A DNA stretch of 64,000 nucleotides, taken from positions 41,292-105,291 of the forward strand of contig NZ_JASITA010000015.1 in the NCBI RefSeq assembly GCF_030063415.1, written 5' to 3'. Under the pieces are notes generated by a model. It was not told where the DNA came from, searched no databases, and was given only the letters and a program-made list of their open reading frames with translations. Shown piece after piece: positions 45,575-55,413 of the stretch (its first letter is position 1; each line of letters opens with the position of its first letter). The position numbers and the translations under genes are program-made. The DNA is from Streptomyces sp. H27-C3 (GTDB taxonomy: Bacteria > Actinomycetota > Actinomycetes > Streptomycetales > Streptomycetaceae).

Positions 45575-46531
45575 TCACGCCTGCCGGTCGTAGGCGGTGA
45601 GCGCCTCACGCGCCGCCTGACGTGCGCTGACGGCCAGATATCCGGGCGCCACGATGTGCCCGTCCCTGCCGAGCCGCAGTGCGAGCCGCCGCAGCGAGGC
45701 CGGGTCGGGGGTGCGCAGGGTGATCCGCAGGCCGCCATCGGGCAGTTCCTCGGCGCTGTCGTGCGGGTAGTACTCGGCCACCCAGCGGCCTCCGGGGCCG
45801 ACCTGCACCACGACCTCCGGGTCGTCCGCAGCGGGCTGCACCAGCCCCTCGGAGAGGTCGCGCAGCTCGATCTCCGGCGGTACGGACGGCTCGTCCAGCA
45901 GCCTGATCTCGGCGACCCGGTCGAGGCGGAACGTACGCCGCGCCTCGGACAGTCTGCACCAGGCCTCCATGTACGTGTGGCCCACGGCGAAGAGCCGGAT
46001 TGGGTCGACCTCACGCTCGGTCAGCTCGTCGCGCGCCGGTGAGTAGTAGCGCAGCCACAGCCGGCGCCGCTCGGAGATCGCGCGGTCGACGTCTGCGAAG
46101 ACCCCGCCCTCGGACTCGAAGGTCACCGAGAGGCGGGAGCTGGCGCTCGCCTCCTCCCCCGCCGCGGCCTCCAGCTTCGCGGTGGCGCGCAGCAGGGCCT
46201 GCCGGTCGCCCTCGCGCAGTCCGGGCAGGGTGGAGACGGCCCGGGCGGCGACGAGCAGCGCGGTGGCTTCGTCGGCGGCGAGCTTCAGCGGCTCGGCGAC
46301 GTCGTCGGGGTTGTGCCACCAGATGCGGTCGCCGTCGGTGTCGATGTCGAGCAGGTCACCGCCCCGGAAACTGGTGCCGCACATGGGCAGCACATCCAGG
46401 TCCGAGATCAGCTCGTCCTCGGTGATCCCGAAGGCTCGGGCGACGTCGGTGACGTGGGCGCCGGGGCGCTCACGCAGATAGGTCACCAGCGAGAGCATCC
46501 GGCGGGTCTGGTCGATCGCGTTCGTGGCCAT
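45575..46531 (-). CDS. pafC: WYL-domain regulator PafC
   Basis: 318 residues: N-terminal winged helix-turn-helix (VTDVARAFGITEDELISDLD), then a WYL domain (RRLWLRYYSPARDELTEREV, with GHTYMEAWCRLSEARR) and a C-terminal extension. In mycobacteria PafB and PafC act together as the LexA-independent DNA-damage activator. 26 bases after pafB in one operon. Confidence 0.94.
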   Translation of the reverse strand: MATNAIDQTRRMLSLVTYLRERPGAHVTDVARAFGITEDELISDLDVLPMCGTSFRGGDLLDIDTDGDRIWWHNPDDVAEPLKLAADEATALLVAARAVSTLPGLREGDRQALLRATAKLEAAAGEEASASSRLSVTFESEGGVFADVDRAISERRRLWLRYYSPARDELTEREVDPIRLFAVGHTYMEAWCRLSEARRTFRLDRVAEIRLLDEPSVPPEIELRDLSEGLVQPAADDPEVVVQVGPGGRWVAEYYPHDSAEELPDGGLRITLRTPDPASLRRLALRLGRDGHIVAPGYLAVSARQAAREALTAYDRQA

Positions 46532-46557
46532 GAAGTACGGGTCCCCCTCAGTCCTTC

Positions 46558-47514
46558 TCAGTCCTTGGCCACGGCGCGCAGCCGGTCCACGACGTCCGCC
46601 CGCAGATCAGCGGGCTCAAGTACGACCACGTCCGGGCCGAATTCGACGAGCCAGGCGTCGAGCCCGTGCCCGTACGGGATGGCCAGCTCGTCCCAGCCGC
46701 CGCCCAGGTCGCGCACGGCCGTGGCGCGGGCGCGCAAGGGGTAGCCGGAACCGGAGCGCAGCTTGATCAGGGCCGTGCGGGTCGCCGTCTCCCCCGCCCA
46801 GCTCTCGACGGTCTCGCGGACCGTCACCACGTCCGGCACGGGCGCGGTGAACGCTCCGGTGCGGGAGCGGACCTTGCCGGTGATCCGCGAGAGCCGGAAG
46901 ACGCGCTCGGCACCGCGGTCGCGGTCCCAGCCCGCGAGGTACCAGTGGCCGCGCCAGCACTCCAGCGTCCATGGCTCCACGTGCCGGGTCTCGGGGCGGG
47001 CCGCGGTGGCCTTGCGGTAGTCGAAGACGACGGGGCGGCGGTCGCGGCAGGCGAGCATCAGCGGCTCGAAGGCCGCCTCGTGCACGGGGATCCGCGGTTC
47101 CAGGGCGCTGTGGTGGACTTCGTACGGGTCGTCCGCCTCCGGCATCCCCGCGGCGCGCAGCTTCTGCAGGGCGCCGCTGGCGGCGCCGGCCAGCCGGGCC
47201 TGCTGCCAGACCTTCGCGGCGAGGCCGAGCGCGGCGGCCTCTTCGGCGTCGAGGGTGATGGCGGGCAGCCGGTTGCTGTCGCGGCGGGCGAGGTAGCCCG
47301 TGTCGCCGTCGAGGTTCTCGACCGTGTCGATGACCAGACCGAGTTCGCGCAGATCGTCCTTGTCGCGCTCGAACATCCGGTTGAAGGAGTCGTCCGTACT
47401 GGCTTCCAGGTAGGCCTCGATGGACCCCCGCAGTTCCCGCTTGCTGAGCGGGCGCCGGGTCCCGAGCAGGCACAGTGCCAGATTCATCAACCGTTCGGCC
47501 TTGGCAATCGCCAT
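46558..47514 (-). CDS. pafB: WYL-domain regulator PafB
   Basis: 318 residues from the ATG at 47514 (GAGAGAGGG upstream; the frame opens earlier). HTH: LGTRRPLSKRELRGSIEAYL; WYL domain: RRPVVFDYRKATAARPETRH then WYLAGWDRDRGAERVFRLSR. Partner of PafC; both activate RecA-NDp promoters in mycobacteria. One such promoter occurs in this window at 62981-63003. Confidence 0.94.
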   Translation of the reverse strand: MAIAKAERLMNLALCLLGTRRPLSKRELRGSIEAYLEASTDDSFNRMFERDKDDLRELGLVIDTVENLDGDTGYLARRDSNRLPAITLDAEEAAALGLAAKVWQQARLAGAASGALQKLRAAGMPEADDPYEVHHSALEPRIPVHEAAFEPLMLACRDRRPVVFDYRKATAARPETRHVEPWTLECWRGHWYLAGWDRDRGAERVFRLSRITGKVRSRTGAFTAPVPDVVTVRETVESWAGETATRTALIKLRSGSGYPLRARATAVRDLGGGWDELAIPYGHGLDAWLVEFGPDVVVLEPADLRADVVDRLRAVAKD

Positions 47515-47578
47515 CGGCACCCTCTCTCTTGCTCTACGACCGTTGACCGTACCGCCCCGGGGTGTCGCGGCAAAAGCC

Positions 47579-47608
47579 GAGGGCCCACGCCACAAGGCGT
47601 GGGCCCTC
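47579..47608 (-). terminator. terminator of the FKBP gene
   Basis: 13-bp perfect stem (GAGGGCCCACGCC) with a 4-base loop, then GGCTTTTGCC on the leftward strand; 17 bases past the FKBP stop. Confidence 0.85.
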
Positions 47609-47625
47609 GTAGTGCTACCGGTTGA

Positions 47626-48000
47626 TCAGGCCGCGACGAGGTCGCAGACGAAGATCAGCGTCTCGCCCGGGGCGATGACGCCGCCGCCGGCGCCGCGGTC
47701 GCCGTACGCGAGGTGCGCGGGGATGGTCAGCTTGCGACGGCCGCCGACCTTCATGCCCTGCATGCCCTGGTCCCAGCCGGCGATGACCTGGCCGGCGCCG
47801 AGCTGGAACTGGAGCGGGGCGCCGCGGTTCCAGCTGGCGTCGAACTCTTCACCGGTGGAGAAGGCGACACCCACGTAGTGGACCTTGATGGTGGCGCCCG
47901 CCTTGGCCTTCGCGCCGTCACCCTCCCAGATTTCCTTGATCTCGAGGTCGGCCGGCGGCTGACCTTCCGGGAAGTCGATCTCGGGCTTGTCGATGCTCAC
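47626..48000 (-). CDS. FKBP-type peptidyl-prolyl isomerase
   Basis: 124 residues, a single FKBP domain: GATIKVHYVGVAFSTGEEFD, QFQLGAGQVIAGWDQGMQGM and a C-terminal PGETLIFVCDLV strand. The GTG at 48000 with AGGAGC six bases upstream is preferred over the longer frame. Cytosolic folding helper. Next gene upstream is a two-domain FKBP lipoprotein, same strand, 96 bases away. Confidence 0.96.
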   Translation of the reverse strand: MSIDKPEIDFPEGQPPADLEIKEIWEGDGAKAKAGATIKVHYVGVAFSTGEEFDASWNRGAPLQFQLGAGQVIAGWDQGMQGMKVGGRRKLTIPAHLAYGDRGAGGGVIAPGETLIFVCDLVAA

Positions 48001-48096
48001 GAAAGTGCTCCTACGAATGAATCTTGTGGACAACCGAGCCAGTCTGCCACGGGCGGGCGGTCGGCACGGGGTCGGACGGGATCAGGGACGACCGGC

Positions 48097-49089
48097 TCAG
48101 ACGGTGTCGATGATGTCGACGACGAAGAGCAGGTTGTTCTTGGCCAGCTCGCTCTGCGGGTTCGAGCCGTACGCCTGGGCGGCCGGAATGCTCAGCAGGA
48201 CACGGTCGCCGATGTGCTTGCCGACCAGGCCCTTGTCCCAGCCCGGGATGACCGCACCGGCACCGATCTGGAAGCCGGTGGCGCCACCGTGGTCCCAGGA
48301 GGAGTCGAACTTCTTGCCGTCCTCCCACTTGACGCCGGTGTACTGCGCGACGAGGCCCTGACCCGCCTTGACCTCGGCGCCTGAGCCCTTGATCAGGACC
48401 TGGTCCTTGAGGTCCTTGGGGGCCTTCTCACCCTTGGGGATGGTGATCGTCGCAGCCTTCTGCGGGTTGGTCTTCACCGCGGGCAGGCCGGCTTCGGACG
48501 CCGCCTGCTCGCCCTTGGCCTCGGCCTTCTTGTCGATCTTCTTGGCAGCGACCACGTCGACGACCCAGACCAGGCCGTCCGTCGGCTTGATCCCGGACTG
48601 CGGGTTCAGCTGCTGGCCGATGATCGCGTCGGCGGTGCCCTCGATCTCGACCCGGCTGCCGACCTTCTGGCCGACCAGCGAATCGAGCACCTTGGCGGGC
48701 AGCATCTGGCTCGGCGCGCCGATCTCCTGCACGACCTGGGTGCGCGGCGCCTTGGGGTCGGCTCCCGGAGCCTTGGTCCAGCTGCTGCCGAGGGGCTTGG
48801 AATCCTTCATCGCCTTGCCGCTGTGATCGACGCGTACGAAGTCGCCCTTCTTCACCTCGGCGCCGTCACCATCACTGACGGTGCTGACAACGAGCTTCTT
48901 CGAGGGCTTCGCGTCCTTGGCAATCTCGATCTTGGGCTCGGCGCCGAACTTTCCGGAAACCGTGGCGGCGCTGCTCTTCTTCGCCTCGCCGTCCTCGGAA
49001 CCTGAGTCAGACCCGCAGGCCGCGGTCAGCAACAGAGCGGGAACTACCAGTACCGCAGCGGCACGGCGGACAGTCTTAGTGGGGTTCAT
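48097..49089 (-). CDS. two-domain FKBP lipoprotein
   Basis: 330 residues. Signal peptide with lipobox LTAAC (Cys about 25). Two FKBP domains follow: a degenerate one around 70-185 (GDFVRVDHSGKAMKDSKPLG) and a canonical one around 215-330 (GLVAQYTGVKWEDGKKFDSS, GAVIPGWDKGLVGKHIGDRV). Likely an extracytoplasmic folding catalyst anchored in the membrane. Confidence 0.95.
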   Translation of the reverse strand: MNPTKTVRRAAAVLVVPALLLTAACGSDSGSEDGEAKKSSAATVSGKFGAEPKIEIAKDAKPSKKLVVSTVSDGDGAEVKKGDFVRVDHSGKAMKDSKPLGSSWTKAPGADPKAPRTQVVQEIGAPSQMLPAKVLDSLVGQKVGSRVEIEGTADAIIGQQLNPQSGIKPTDGLVWVVDVVAAKKIDKKAEAKGEQAASEAGLPAVKTNPQKAATITIPKGEKAPKDLKDQVLIKGSGAEVKAGQGLVAQYTGVKWEDGKKFDSSWDHGGATGFQIGAGAVIPGWDKGLVGKHIGDRVLLSIPAAQAYGSNPQSELAKNNLLFVVDIIDTV

Positions 49090-49169
49090 TCAGTCCAACT
49101 CGCGAGTAGAGGGGGTCCGGGCACTGCCCGCCACTCTACGACTTCGCCCCAGAAGCACCACGAGTACTC

Positions 49170-49215
49170 ACACGGCTGCGCGCCGGGACATGTACATCCC
49201 GGCGCGCAGCCGTGT
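49170..49215. terminator. strong terminator after pafA
   Basis: Perfect 19-bp stem with an 8-base loop, between the pafA stop (49275) and the FKBP lipoprotein start. Confidence 0.88.
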
Positions 49216-49274
49216 CAGGTGTTGACCGCTACTGTCCGGTGCTGACCGTGTGCACGGCTCACCACCGGTGCGGC

Positions 49275-50636
49275 TCACATCCCGGCGATGAGCTTTTCGA
49301 CACGCTCGTCGACCGACCTGAACGGGTCCTTGCACAACACGGTGCGCTGCGCCTGGTCATTGAGCTTGAGGTGCACCCAGTCGACGGTGAAGTCCCGCCG
49401 CTGCTCCTGGGCCCTGCGGATGAAGTCGCCGCGCAGCCGCGCCCTTGTGGTCTGCGGGGGCACCGATTTGCCCTCGAAGATCTTCAGGTCGTTGCAGATA
49501 CGGGCGGCCTGCCCCCTCTTCTCCAGGAGGTAGTAGAGCCCGCGGCGGCGATGGATGTCGTGGTACGCCAGGTCGATCTGCGCGACCCGCGGATTCGACA
49601 TCGTCATGTTGTGCTTGGCCCGGTACCGCTCGATGAGCTTGTACTTCATCACCCAGTCGATCTCGGTACCGATCCGGTCGAGGTCCTCGGCCTCGACCGC
49701 GTCCAGGGTGCGGCCCCACAGTTCGAGGACCTGAGCGACATTGCCGGTGCGGATGCCCCGCCGGTCGACGAAGTCCACAGCCTTCTCGTAGTACTCGCGC
49801 TGTACTTCGAGGGCCGATGCCTCGCGCCCGCTCGCCAGGCGCACCTTGCGCTGGCCGGTGATGTCGTGGCTGACCTCGCGGATGGCCCGGATCGGGTTCT
49901 CCAGGGTGAGGTCACGCATCACCGTGCCCGCTTCGATCATGCGCAGCACCAGGTCGGTGGCTCCGACCTTGAGCAGCATGGTCGTCTCGGACATGTTCGA
50001 GTCGCCGACGATGACGTGGAGCCTGCGGTAGCGCTCGGCGTCCGCGTGCGGCTCGTCGCGGGTATTGATGATCGGCCGGGAGCGGGTGGTCGCGGAACTG
50101 ACGCCCTCCCAGATGTGCTCGGCACGCTGGCTGACGCAGAAGACCGCGCCACGTGGCGTCTGGAGTACCTTGCCGGCACCGCAGATCATCTGCCGTGTGA
50201 CAAGGAACGGGATGAGGATGTCCGCGAGCCGGGAGAACTCTCCGTGGCGGGCCACCAGATAGTTCTCGTGGCAGCCGTAGGAGTTCCCCGCAGAGTCGGT
50301 GTTGTTCTTGAAGAGATAGACGTCGCCCGCGATTCCCTCCTCGTGCAGGCGGCGTTCGGCGTCGACAAGCAGGCCTTCGAGAATGCGCTCGCCTGCCTTG
50401 TCGTGCGTAACCAGCTCGGTCAGGTTGTCGCACTCAGGAGTTGCGTATTCCGGATGCGATCCCACGTCGAGATAGAGGCGGGCGCCGTTCCGCAGGAAGA
50501 CGTTGCTACTGCGGCCCCATGACACAACACGGCGGAAGAGGTAGCGCGCCACTTCGTCGGGAGACAGTCGGCGCTGTCCCCTGAACGTGCATGTGACGCC
50601 GTACTCGTTCTCCAGCCCGAAAATGCGGCGGTCCAT
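49275..50636 (-). CDS. pafA: Pup--protein ligase PafA
   Basis: 453 residues of the carboxylate-amine ligase family related to glutamine synthetase. The start [20 protein letters not shown] carries the active-site Glu-Asn-Glu; later [20 protein letters not shown] and [20 protein letters not shown] are ATP/metal regions. It ligates Pup's C-terminal glutamate to target lysines. No ribosome-binding site is visible; TAATGT lies exactly 6 bases before the ATG, so the message may be leaderless even though the MFS gene ends only 9 bases upstream. Confidence 0.98.
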   Translation of the reverse strand: MDRRIFGLENEYGVTCTFRGQRRLSPDEVARYLFRRVVSWGRSSNVFLRNGARLYLDVGSHPEYATPECDNLTELVTHDKAGERILEGLLVDAERRLHEEGIAGDVYLFKNNTDSAGNSYGCHENYLVARHGEFSRLADILIPFLVTRQMICGAGKVLQTPRGAVFCVSQRAEHIWEGVSSATTRSRPIINTRDEPHADAERYRRLHVIVGDSNMSETTMLLKVGATDLVLRMIEAGTVMRDLTLENPIRAIREVSHDITGQRKVRLASGREASALEVQREYYEKAVDFVDRRGIRTGNVAQVLELWGRTLDAVEAEDLDRIGTEIDWVMKYKLIERYRAKHNMTMSNPRVAQIDLAYHDIHRRRGLYYLLEKRGQAARICNDLKIFEGKSVPPQTTRARLRGDFIRRAQEQRRDFTVDWVHLKLNDQAQRTVLCKDPFRSVDERVEKLIAGM

Positions 50637-50645
50637 GACTGAACA

Positions 50646-51905
50646 TTACGCCTTATGGCCTGTCCTGAAACCGGGTTCGGCCGCACGGATTCGATCATTT
50701 CCGGAAGGGATTACCACCGGGTCGGCGGCAACGGGAGGAGTGAGAACCCGTTGGGTGGTCAGCAGCACCACCAGCGCCGCGACTCCGGCGGCCGACGCGA
50801 CGGCGAAACTCGCGGCGGTGCCTCCGTGCTCCACGGCCGGTCCCGCCGCGCCCGTACCGACCGCCGCGCCTACGCCAAAGGTGGTCACCAGCCAGGAGAA
50901 CGCCTCGGTGACAGTGCCGCGCGGGGAGTGCCGGTCGACGACGATGAACGCGCAGGCGAGTGCGGGCGCCAGGAAGACACCGGCGACGCCGGCGAGCACG
51001 GTCATCGCGGCAACGCCCGGAGTGAGCATCAGCGGCAGATAGCCGAGCGCGAGCAGCGCCACGATGACCCGCAGCCGCCGCTCGGGGGCGCCGGCCCACT
51101 GGCGGGCGCCGTACAACAGGCCTCCGAACAGGGCGCCGAGGCCGAGCGCGGCCATCAGCAGGCCGTACACCGACTCCCGGCCGTGGTCGTCGGCGTACGC
51201 GACTCCGGCGACCGTGATCGAGCCCAGCGCGAGGCCGACGAAGAAGAAGGCGCCGAGCAGGGCGAGCAGACCGGGTGAGCGCAGCGCGCCGAGCCAGTGG
51301 GCCTCACGGGGTGCGGAGCGCCACGCGCGCGAGGGCTTCGACAGGACGACCGAGAGCGCGCCGAGGACGCCTATCGCGTTGATCACGAGCAGCGCGGCGG
51401 CGGGCGACCGGAGCGACACGAGCAGGGTGACAAGCAGCGGCCCGACGGTGAACATGACCTCCTGCGCCACGGCGTCCATGGCGTACGCCCGGTGCACCCG
51501 GTCCTCGCGGCCCAGTACGTCCGTCCAGAGTGCCCGCAGACCCCCTTCGAGGGGCGGGGTGAAGAGGCCGGCCACGATCACGGCGGCGTACGCGAGGAGC
51601 AGCGGGTCGATGCCGGCGAGCGTGAGCAGGACCATGCCCAGGGCCGAGAGGACGGCGGAGGGGAGCTGAACGCGGGGCTGTCCGTACAGGTCGACGGCGC
51701 GGCCGAGCAGCGGCTGACCGACCGCGTTGGAGAGTCCGTAGATCGCAGCCAGAGCGCCTGCCAGGGAGTAACTGCCGCCCTCGGCACGGACGAAGAGCAC
51801 GATCGCGATCGGCGCGGTGGCGTTCGGCAGGCGCCCCACCAGCGTCCCGGCCAGCAGGCGGGCGGCGTACCGGGTTCTGAGCAGCTCCGCGTATCCCGCA
51901 GCCAT
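50646..51905 (-). CDS. MFS transporter
   Basis: 419 residues with 12 predicted membrane helices; the loop between helices 2 and 3 (GRAVDLYGQPRVQL) is the MFS motif A region. Likely an exporter with unknown cargo. GGAGGAGAGGGG precedes the ATG. A near-perfect palindrome sits at its promoter, shared with a divergent LacI-type regulator. It ends 9 bases before pafA, so pafA could be partly co-transcribed. Confidence 0.92.
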   Translation of the reverse strand: MAAGYAELLRTRYAARLLAGTLVGRLPNATAPIAIVLFVRAEGGSYSLAGALAAIYGLSNAVGQPLLGRAVDLYGQPRVQLPSAVLSALGMVLLTLAGIDPLLLAYAAVIVAGLFTPPLEGGLRALWTDVLGREDRVHRAYAMDAVAQEVMFTVGPLLVTLLVSLRSPAAALLVINAIGVLGALSVVLSKPSRAWRSAPREAHWLGALRSPGLLALLGAFFFVGLALGSITVAGVAYADDHGRESVYGLLMAALGLGALFGGLLYGARQWAGAPERRLRVIVALLALGYLPLMLTPGVAAMTVLAGVAGVFLAPALACAFIVVDRHSPRGTVTEAFSWLVTTFGVGAAVGTGAAGPAVEHGGTAASFAVASAAGVAALVVLLTTQRVLTPPVAADPVVIPSGNDRIRAAEPGFRTGHKA

Positions 51906-51932
51906 GTCCGCCCCTCTCCTCCGGCGGGCGCC

Positions 51933-51952
51933 GAAGTTTTACGTATAACTTC
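51933..51952. promoter_or_regulatory. 20-bp palindrome in the MFS/lacI divergent promoter
   Basis: GAAGTTTTACGTATAACTTC is palindromic at 18 of 20 bases with a TACGTA centre; a second TACGTA lies at 51961. Likely the LacI-type operator controlling both genes; on the MFS side it overlaps a TTATAC -10-like box. Confidence 0.7.
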
Positions 51953-52028
51953 CAGGGTCATACGTACCATGGGCCGAGTCCGCGGGTCCACCCCGCGACA
52001 GCGAAACCGTTGACGCGCGGAGGCACGA

Positions 52029-53090
52029 GTGACCAGCCCGGACGACATCCACGGCGCCGCCACGCCTCGCCGGGCGAGGCCCGAATCGGCCGCCGAAGCC
52101 CCCCCGACCAGCAGGGACGTTGGACGGGCCGCCGGAGTGTCACAAGCCACCGTGTCCCTGGTCCTCGGCGACAAGTGGCGCGGACGGGTCTCGGAGCGCA
52201 CCGCGGAACTGGTTCGCGAGGCGGCGCGGGAACTGGGCTACCGGCCCAACCTGGCCGCCCGCAATCTGCGGCTCGGCCGCACCAGGACCGCCCTGCTCGT
52301 CGTCCCCGCCCTCACCAACGAATTCTTCGCCCGGGTCTACACGGGCGCCGCCCGCACCGCCGCCGAGCACGACTTCGGCGTGGTGCTCTACCCCTCCCCC
52401 GACGGCACAGGCCCCGCCAGGGACCCCTTCGCCTCGGCACGGGCCGCACTGGACGGCGTCATCGCCTCGTCCATGGCAGCCGGGGCGCTCGGCGCGATCC
52501 GGGGCGCCGCACTGCCCTTGGTCATGCTCGACAGCGACCCGGCGGACCCCGGCGCCGCCGCCCATGTGAACCTCGACATCGCCGACGGGATGCGCCAAGT
52601 GACGGAGCATTTGCTCGCGCTGGGCCACCGCAGGTTCGTCCACCTCGCGTCGGCCGTGGACTCCTGGACCTTCGAGGTGCGGGCCCGGGCGATCGGGGAG
52701 GCACTGCGCGGAGTCCCGGACGTCGTTCTGCGTACGGTGCCGACGGCGCTGGACGTGCACAGCGGCCGGCAGGCCGCCCAGACTGCGCTCACCGGGCCCG
52801 GCCCACGGCCCACGGCGCTCGTCTGCGACGACGACATCATCGCGGCCGGCGCCTGCAAGGCGGTGCGGCGCCTCGGTCTGCGGGTGCCCGAGGACGTCTC
52901 GGTCTCCGGCTTCGACGACCTGGCCCTGGCCACCGCTGTGGAGCCCGAACTCACCACCGTACGACTGCCGGCCGAGCGGGTCGGAGAACGCGGCATGGCA
53001 GCGCTGCTGGCCGTCCTGGACGGCCGCACACCCGAAGGGGGCGACCTCCCGGTGGAACTCGTCACCCGCGGCTCCACAGCCCGCGCCTGA
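52029..53090 (+). CDS. LacI-family transcriptional regulator
   Basis: 353 residues. The LacI helix-turn-helix (SRDVGRAAGVSQATVSLVLG with hinge YRPNLAARNLRLGRT) follows a 25-residue extension; the periplasmic-binding-protein-like effector domain ends with VSGFDDLALATAVEPELTTV. GTG start with GGAGG five bases upstream. Divergent from the MFS gene and probably its regulator. It separates pafA from the proteasome core genes. Confidence 0.93.
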   Translation: MTSPDDIHGAATPRRARPESAAEAPPTSRDVGRAAGVSQATVSLVLGDKWRGRVSERTAELVREAARELGYRPNLAARNLRLGRTRTALLVVPALTNEFFARVYTGAARTAAEHDFGVVLYPSPDGTGPARDPFASARAALDGVIASSMAAGALGAIRGAALPLVMLDSDPADPGAAAHVNLDIADGMRQVTEHLLALGHRRFVHLASAVDSWTFEVRARAIGEALRGVPDVVLRTVPTALDVHSGRQAAQTALTGPGPRPTALVCDDDIIAAGACKAVRRLGLRVPEDVSVSGFDDLALATAVEPELTTVRLPAERVGERGMAALLAVLDGRTPEGGDLPVELVTRGSTARA

Positions 53091-53095
53091 GGTCC

Positions 53096-53160
53096 CCCGC
53101 CCAGCGGTCCGGAGACCAGACGCGACCCGCGCGCGACCGGTCCCCGGACCGCTGGGCGGG
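53096..53160. terminator. bidirectional terminator between lacI and prcA
   Basis: Perfect 17-bp stem (CCCGCCCAGCGGTCCGG and complement) with a 31-base loop that is itself structured, between convergent stops. Confidence 0.82.
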
Positions 53161-53196
53161 CCGGGGACCAGACAAAGCGCCCGGAGAGCGGCCGGG

Positions 53197-53946
53197 CTAC
53201 TCCTCCTCGGTGTCCGAAGGCACCTCGGTCGGCTCGGCCGCGTTGCCGTCCGCCTCAAGGAGGCGGGTCAGCTGGCGGCCGACGATGCGCTTGAACTTGC
53301 GCTTCTGCGGCCTCGTACGGTCCAGGACCGCGACCTCGAGGCGCTCGGCGGGAATCTCCCGCTCACTGCCGTTGGTGTCCCGCGAGAGGGCCTGCACGGC
53401 GAGCTTGAGTGCCTCCGCGAGCGTCATTCCGTCGCGGTGACGCTGATCGAGGAAGGTACTGATCTGCTCCGCGTTGCCACCGACCGCGACCGAGCCGTGT
53501 TCGTCCACGATCGAACCGTCGTGCGGCAGGCGATAGATCTGGTCACCGTCGGCCTCGGCACCGACCTCGGCGACGACCAGCTCCACCTCGTACGGCTTCT
53601 CCGCGTTGCTGGAGAAGATCGTGCCCAGCGTCTGCGCGTAGACGTTGGCGAGGCCACGGGCCGTCACATCGTCGCGGTCGTAGGTGTATCCACGCAGATC
53701 GGCGTACCGGACACCGCCGATGCGCAGGTTCTCGTACTCGTTGTACTTGCCGGCGGCCGCGAAGCCGATCCGGTCATAGATCTCGCTGAACTTGTGCAGA
53801 GCACGGGACGGGTTCTCGCCGACGAACACGATGCCGTCGGCGAACTGCAGCACAACAAGGCTGCGACCACGGGCGATGCCCTTCCGGGCGTATTCCGCCC
53901 GGTCGGCCATGGCCTGCTGGGGTGAGACATAGAACGGCGTCGACAC
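53197..53946 (-). CDS. prcA: 20S proteasome alpha subunit PrcA
   Basis: 249 residues: [20 protein letters not shown] at the start is the gate region typical of actinobacteria; [20 protein letters not shown] and the acidic C-terminal tail follow. Outer ring subunit, non-catalytic, binds the ATPase through surface pockets. Last gene of dop-pup-endoVII-prcB-prcA, 51 bases after prcB. Confidence 0.98.
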   Translation of the reverse strand: MSTPFYVSPQQAMADRAEYARKGIARGRSLVVLQFADGIVFVGENPSRALHKFSEIYDRIGFAAAGKYNEYENLRIGGVRYADLRGYTYDRDDVTARGLANVYAQTLGTIFSSNAEKPYEVELVVAEVGAEADGDQIYRLPHDGSIVDEHGSVAVGGNAEQISTFLDQRHRDGMTLAEALKLAVQALSRDTNGSEREIPAERLEVAVLDRTRPQKRKFKRIVGRQLTRLLEADGNAAEPTEVPSDTEEE

Positions 53947-53997
53947 CGGCTATCCGTCCCTTTCTGTCAGTGGCAAAAGCATCGGAGAGGCACAGAC

Positions 53998-54843
53998 TCA
54001 GAGCAGCGCGGCGCGCGGTCCGTCGGGCTGTTCCATACGCCGCTCCAGAATCGCCCGGGCCACCTCCGAGGACTCCGCCTCGGTGAGCCTGCGGAAACCG
54101 TCCTCGGTGATGATGGTGACGATCGGATAGATCCGTCGGGCCACGTCGGGACCGCCGGTCGCCGAGTCGTCGTCGGCGGCGTCGTAGAGCGCCTGGATGA
54201 CCAGGGTGGTGGTCTGCTGCTCCGTCAGATCCTCGCGGAAGAGCTTCTTCATCGACCCACGGGCGAAGACCGAGCCCGAGCCGGTGGCCGCGTACCCGTT
54301 CTCCTCGGAACGGCCGCCCGTGACGTCGTACGAGAAGATCCGTCCCTTCTCGCGGTCGACGTCGTACCCCGCGAAGAGCGGGACCACGGCCAGTCCCTGC
54401 ATCGCCATGCCCAGGTTGCTGCGGATCATCGTGGAGAGCCGGTTGGCCTTGCCCTCCAGGGAGAGCGTGGCGCCCTCGACCTTCTCGAAGTGCTCCAGCT
54501 CCAGTTGGAAGAGCTTGACCATCTCGACGGCGAGCCCGGCGGTGCCCGCGATGCCCACCGCGGAGTACTCGTCGGCAGGGAAGACCTTCTCGATGTCGCG
54601 CTGCGCGATCATGTTGCCCATGGTGGCCCTGCGGTCACCGGCGAGCACCACACCGCCGGGGAACGTCGCGGCGACGATGGTCGTGCCGTGCGGCGCCTCG
54701 ATGACCCCCTTGACGGGCGGCAGGGTGCGCCGGCCCGGGAGCATCTCGGGCGAGTGATCGCCCAGGAAGTCCATGAACGACGACGAGCCCGGCGTCAGGA
54801 AGGCAGCTGGTAGACGCCCGGTGCTACGAGTGTTGGCTTCCAC
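53998..54843 (-). CDS. prcB: 20S proteasome beta subunit PrcB
   Basis: 281 residues including a 53-residue propeptide; cleavage before Thr54 ([14 protein letters not shown]) exposes the catalytic threonine, with Lys in GDRRATMGN region and [14 protein letters not shown] further on. GTG start at 54843 after GGAGGGAAACGC. The first 16 codons overlap the end of the endonuclease VII gene in another frame. Confidence 0.98.
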   Translation of the reverse strand: MEANTRSTGRLPAAFLTPGSSSFMDFLGDHSPEMLPGRRTLPPVKGVIEAPHGTTIVAATFPGGVVLAGDRRATMGNMIAQRDIEKVFPADEYSAVGIAGTAGLAVEMVKLFQLELEHFEKVEGATLSLEGKANRLSTMIRSNLGMAMQGLAVVPLFAGYDVDREKGRIFSYDVTGGRSEENGYAATGSGSVFARGSMKKLFREDLTEQQTTTLVIQALYDAADDDSATGGPDVARRIYPIVTIITEDGFRRLTEAESSEVARAILERRMEQPDGPRAALL

Positions 54844-55400
54844 GCGTTTCCCTCCAGGTATGCGATGGCCCGACGCAAGGTATCGGGGTCGTCCCCCAAC
54901 TTGCCGATGGCCGAATTGCAGTTGAAGCAAAGTACGCCTCGGACCCTACCCGTCTCGTGACAGTGATCTACATGAACTGCTGGGGCAGCCAGGCAGATCG
55001 AACAGGCCCCCATCTGGGATGAGATCAGGTCATCCCGTTCGGCCTCCGTCATCCCGTATTGGCGCCTCAGATGATCGGCTCTCCCCAGAGCAGCCCGACA
55101 TACCTTGCACCGCGTCGACGGTCCTTCCGAGGCCGTGGTACTGCGATGCCACTCGCTATGCGGCTTGATCTCGCCACAGCCGCGGCATTCCTTATGGCCC
55201 GCCGGGGCATCCCTCTTCTCCCGCACGACCTTGCCGTTAGCTGCCTGACGACGCCGGTAGTGCTCGGCGCCGTACTCGGCAACGCATTGGCGACATCGCA
55301 CCTGAAGGCCGTCACGCCGGTTCCTGTCAGCGGCGAAAGCCGTTAGCGGCAGTGTTCGCTGGCAGCCTGTACACGGTTTCGAGTGGGCCGATTCCGCCAT
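54795..55400 (-). CDS. HNH/endonuclease VII-family protein in the proteasome operon
   Basis: 201 residues. Two N-terminal zinc modules (CTGC...CRQC and CRGC...CKVC) are followed by a recombination endonuclease VII domain: CSIC, the catalytic [11 protein letters not shown] and [10 protein letters not shown]. The predicted nuclease residues (Asp-His and Asn) are intact. It starts 13 bases after pup and overlaps prcB by 49 bases, so it is firmly in the operon. A homologue lies here in S. coelicolor (SCO1645, from memory), but its role is unknown. Confidence 0.9.
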   Translation of the reverse strand: MAESAHSKPCTGCQRTLPLTAFAADRNRRDGLQVRCRQCVAEYGAEHYRRRQAANGKVVREKRDAPAGHKECRGCGEIKPHSEWHRSTTASEGPSTRCKVCRAALGRADHLRRQYGMTEAERDDLISSQMGACSICLAAPAVHVDHCHETGRVRGVLCFNCNSAIGKLGDDPDTLRRAIAYLEGNAWKPTLVAPGVYQLPS

Positions 55401-55413
55401 GCCCGTTTCGCCC

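Noticed and set aside
53960-53985. CTGTCAGTGGC next to the prcA/prcB gap
   Set aside because: Matches the upstream half of a RecA-NDp promoter, but no TAGGGT box follows at 6 bases and it points against the genes.
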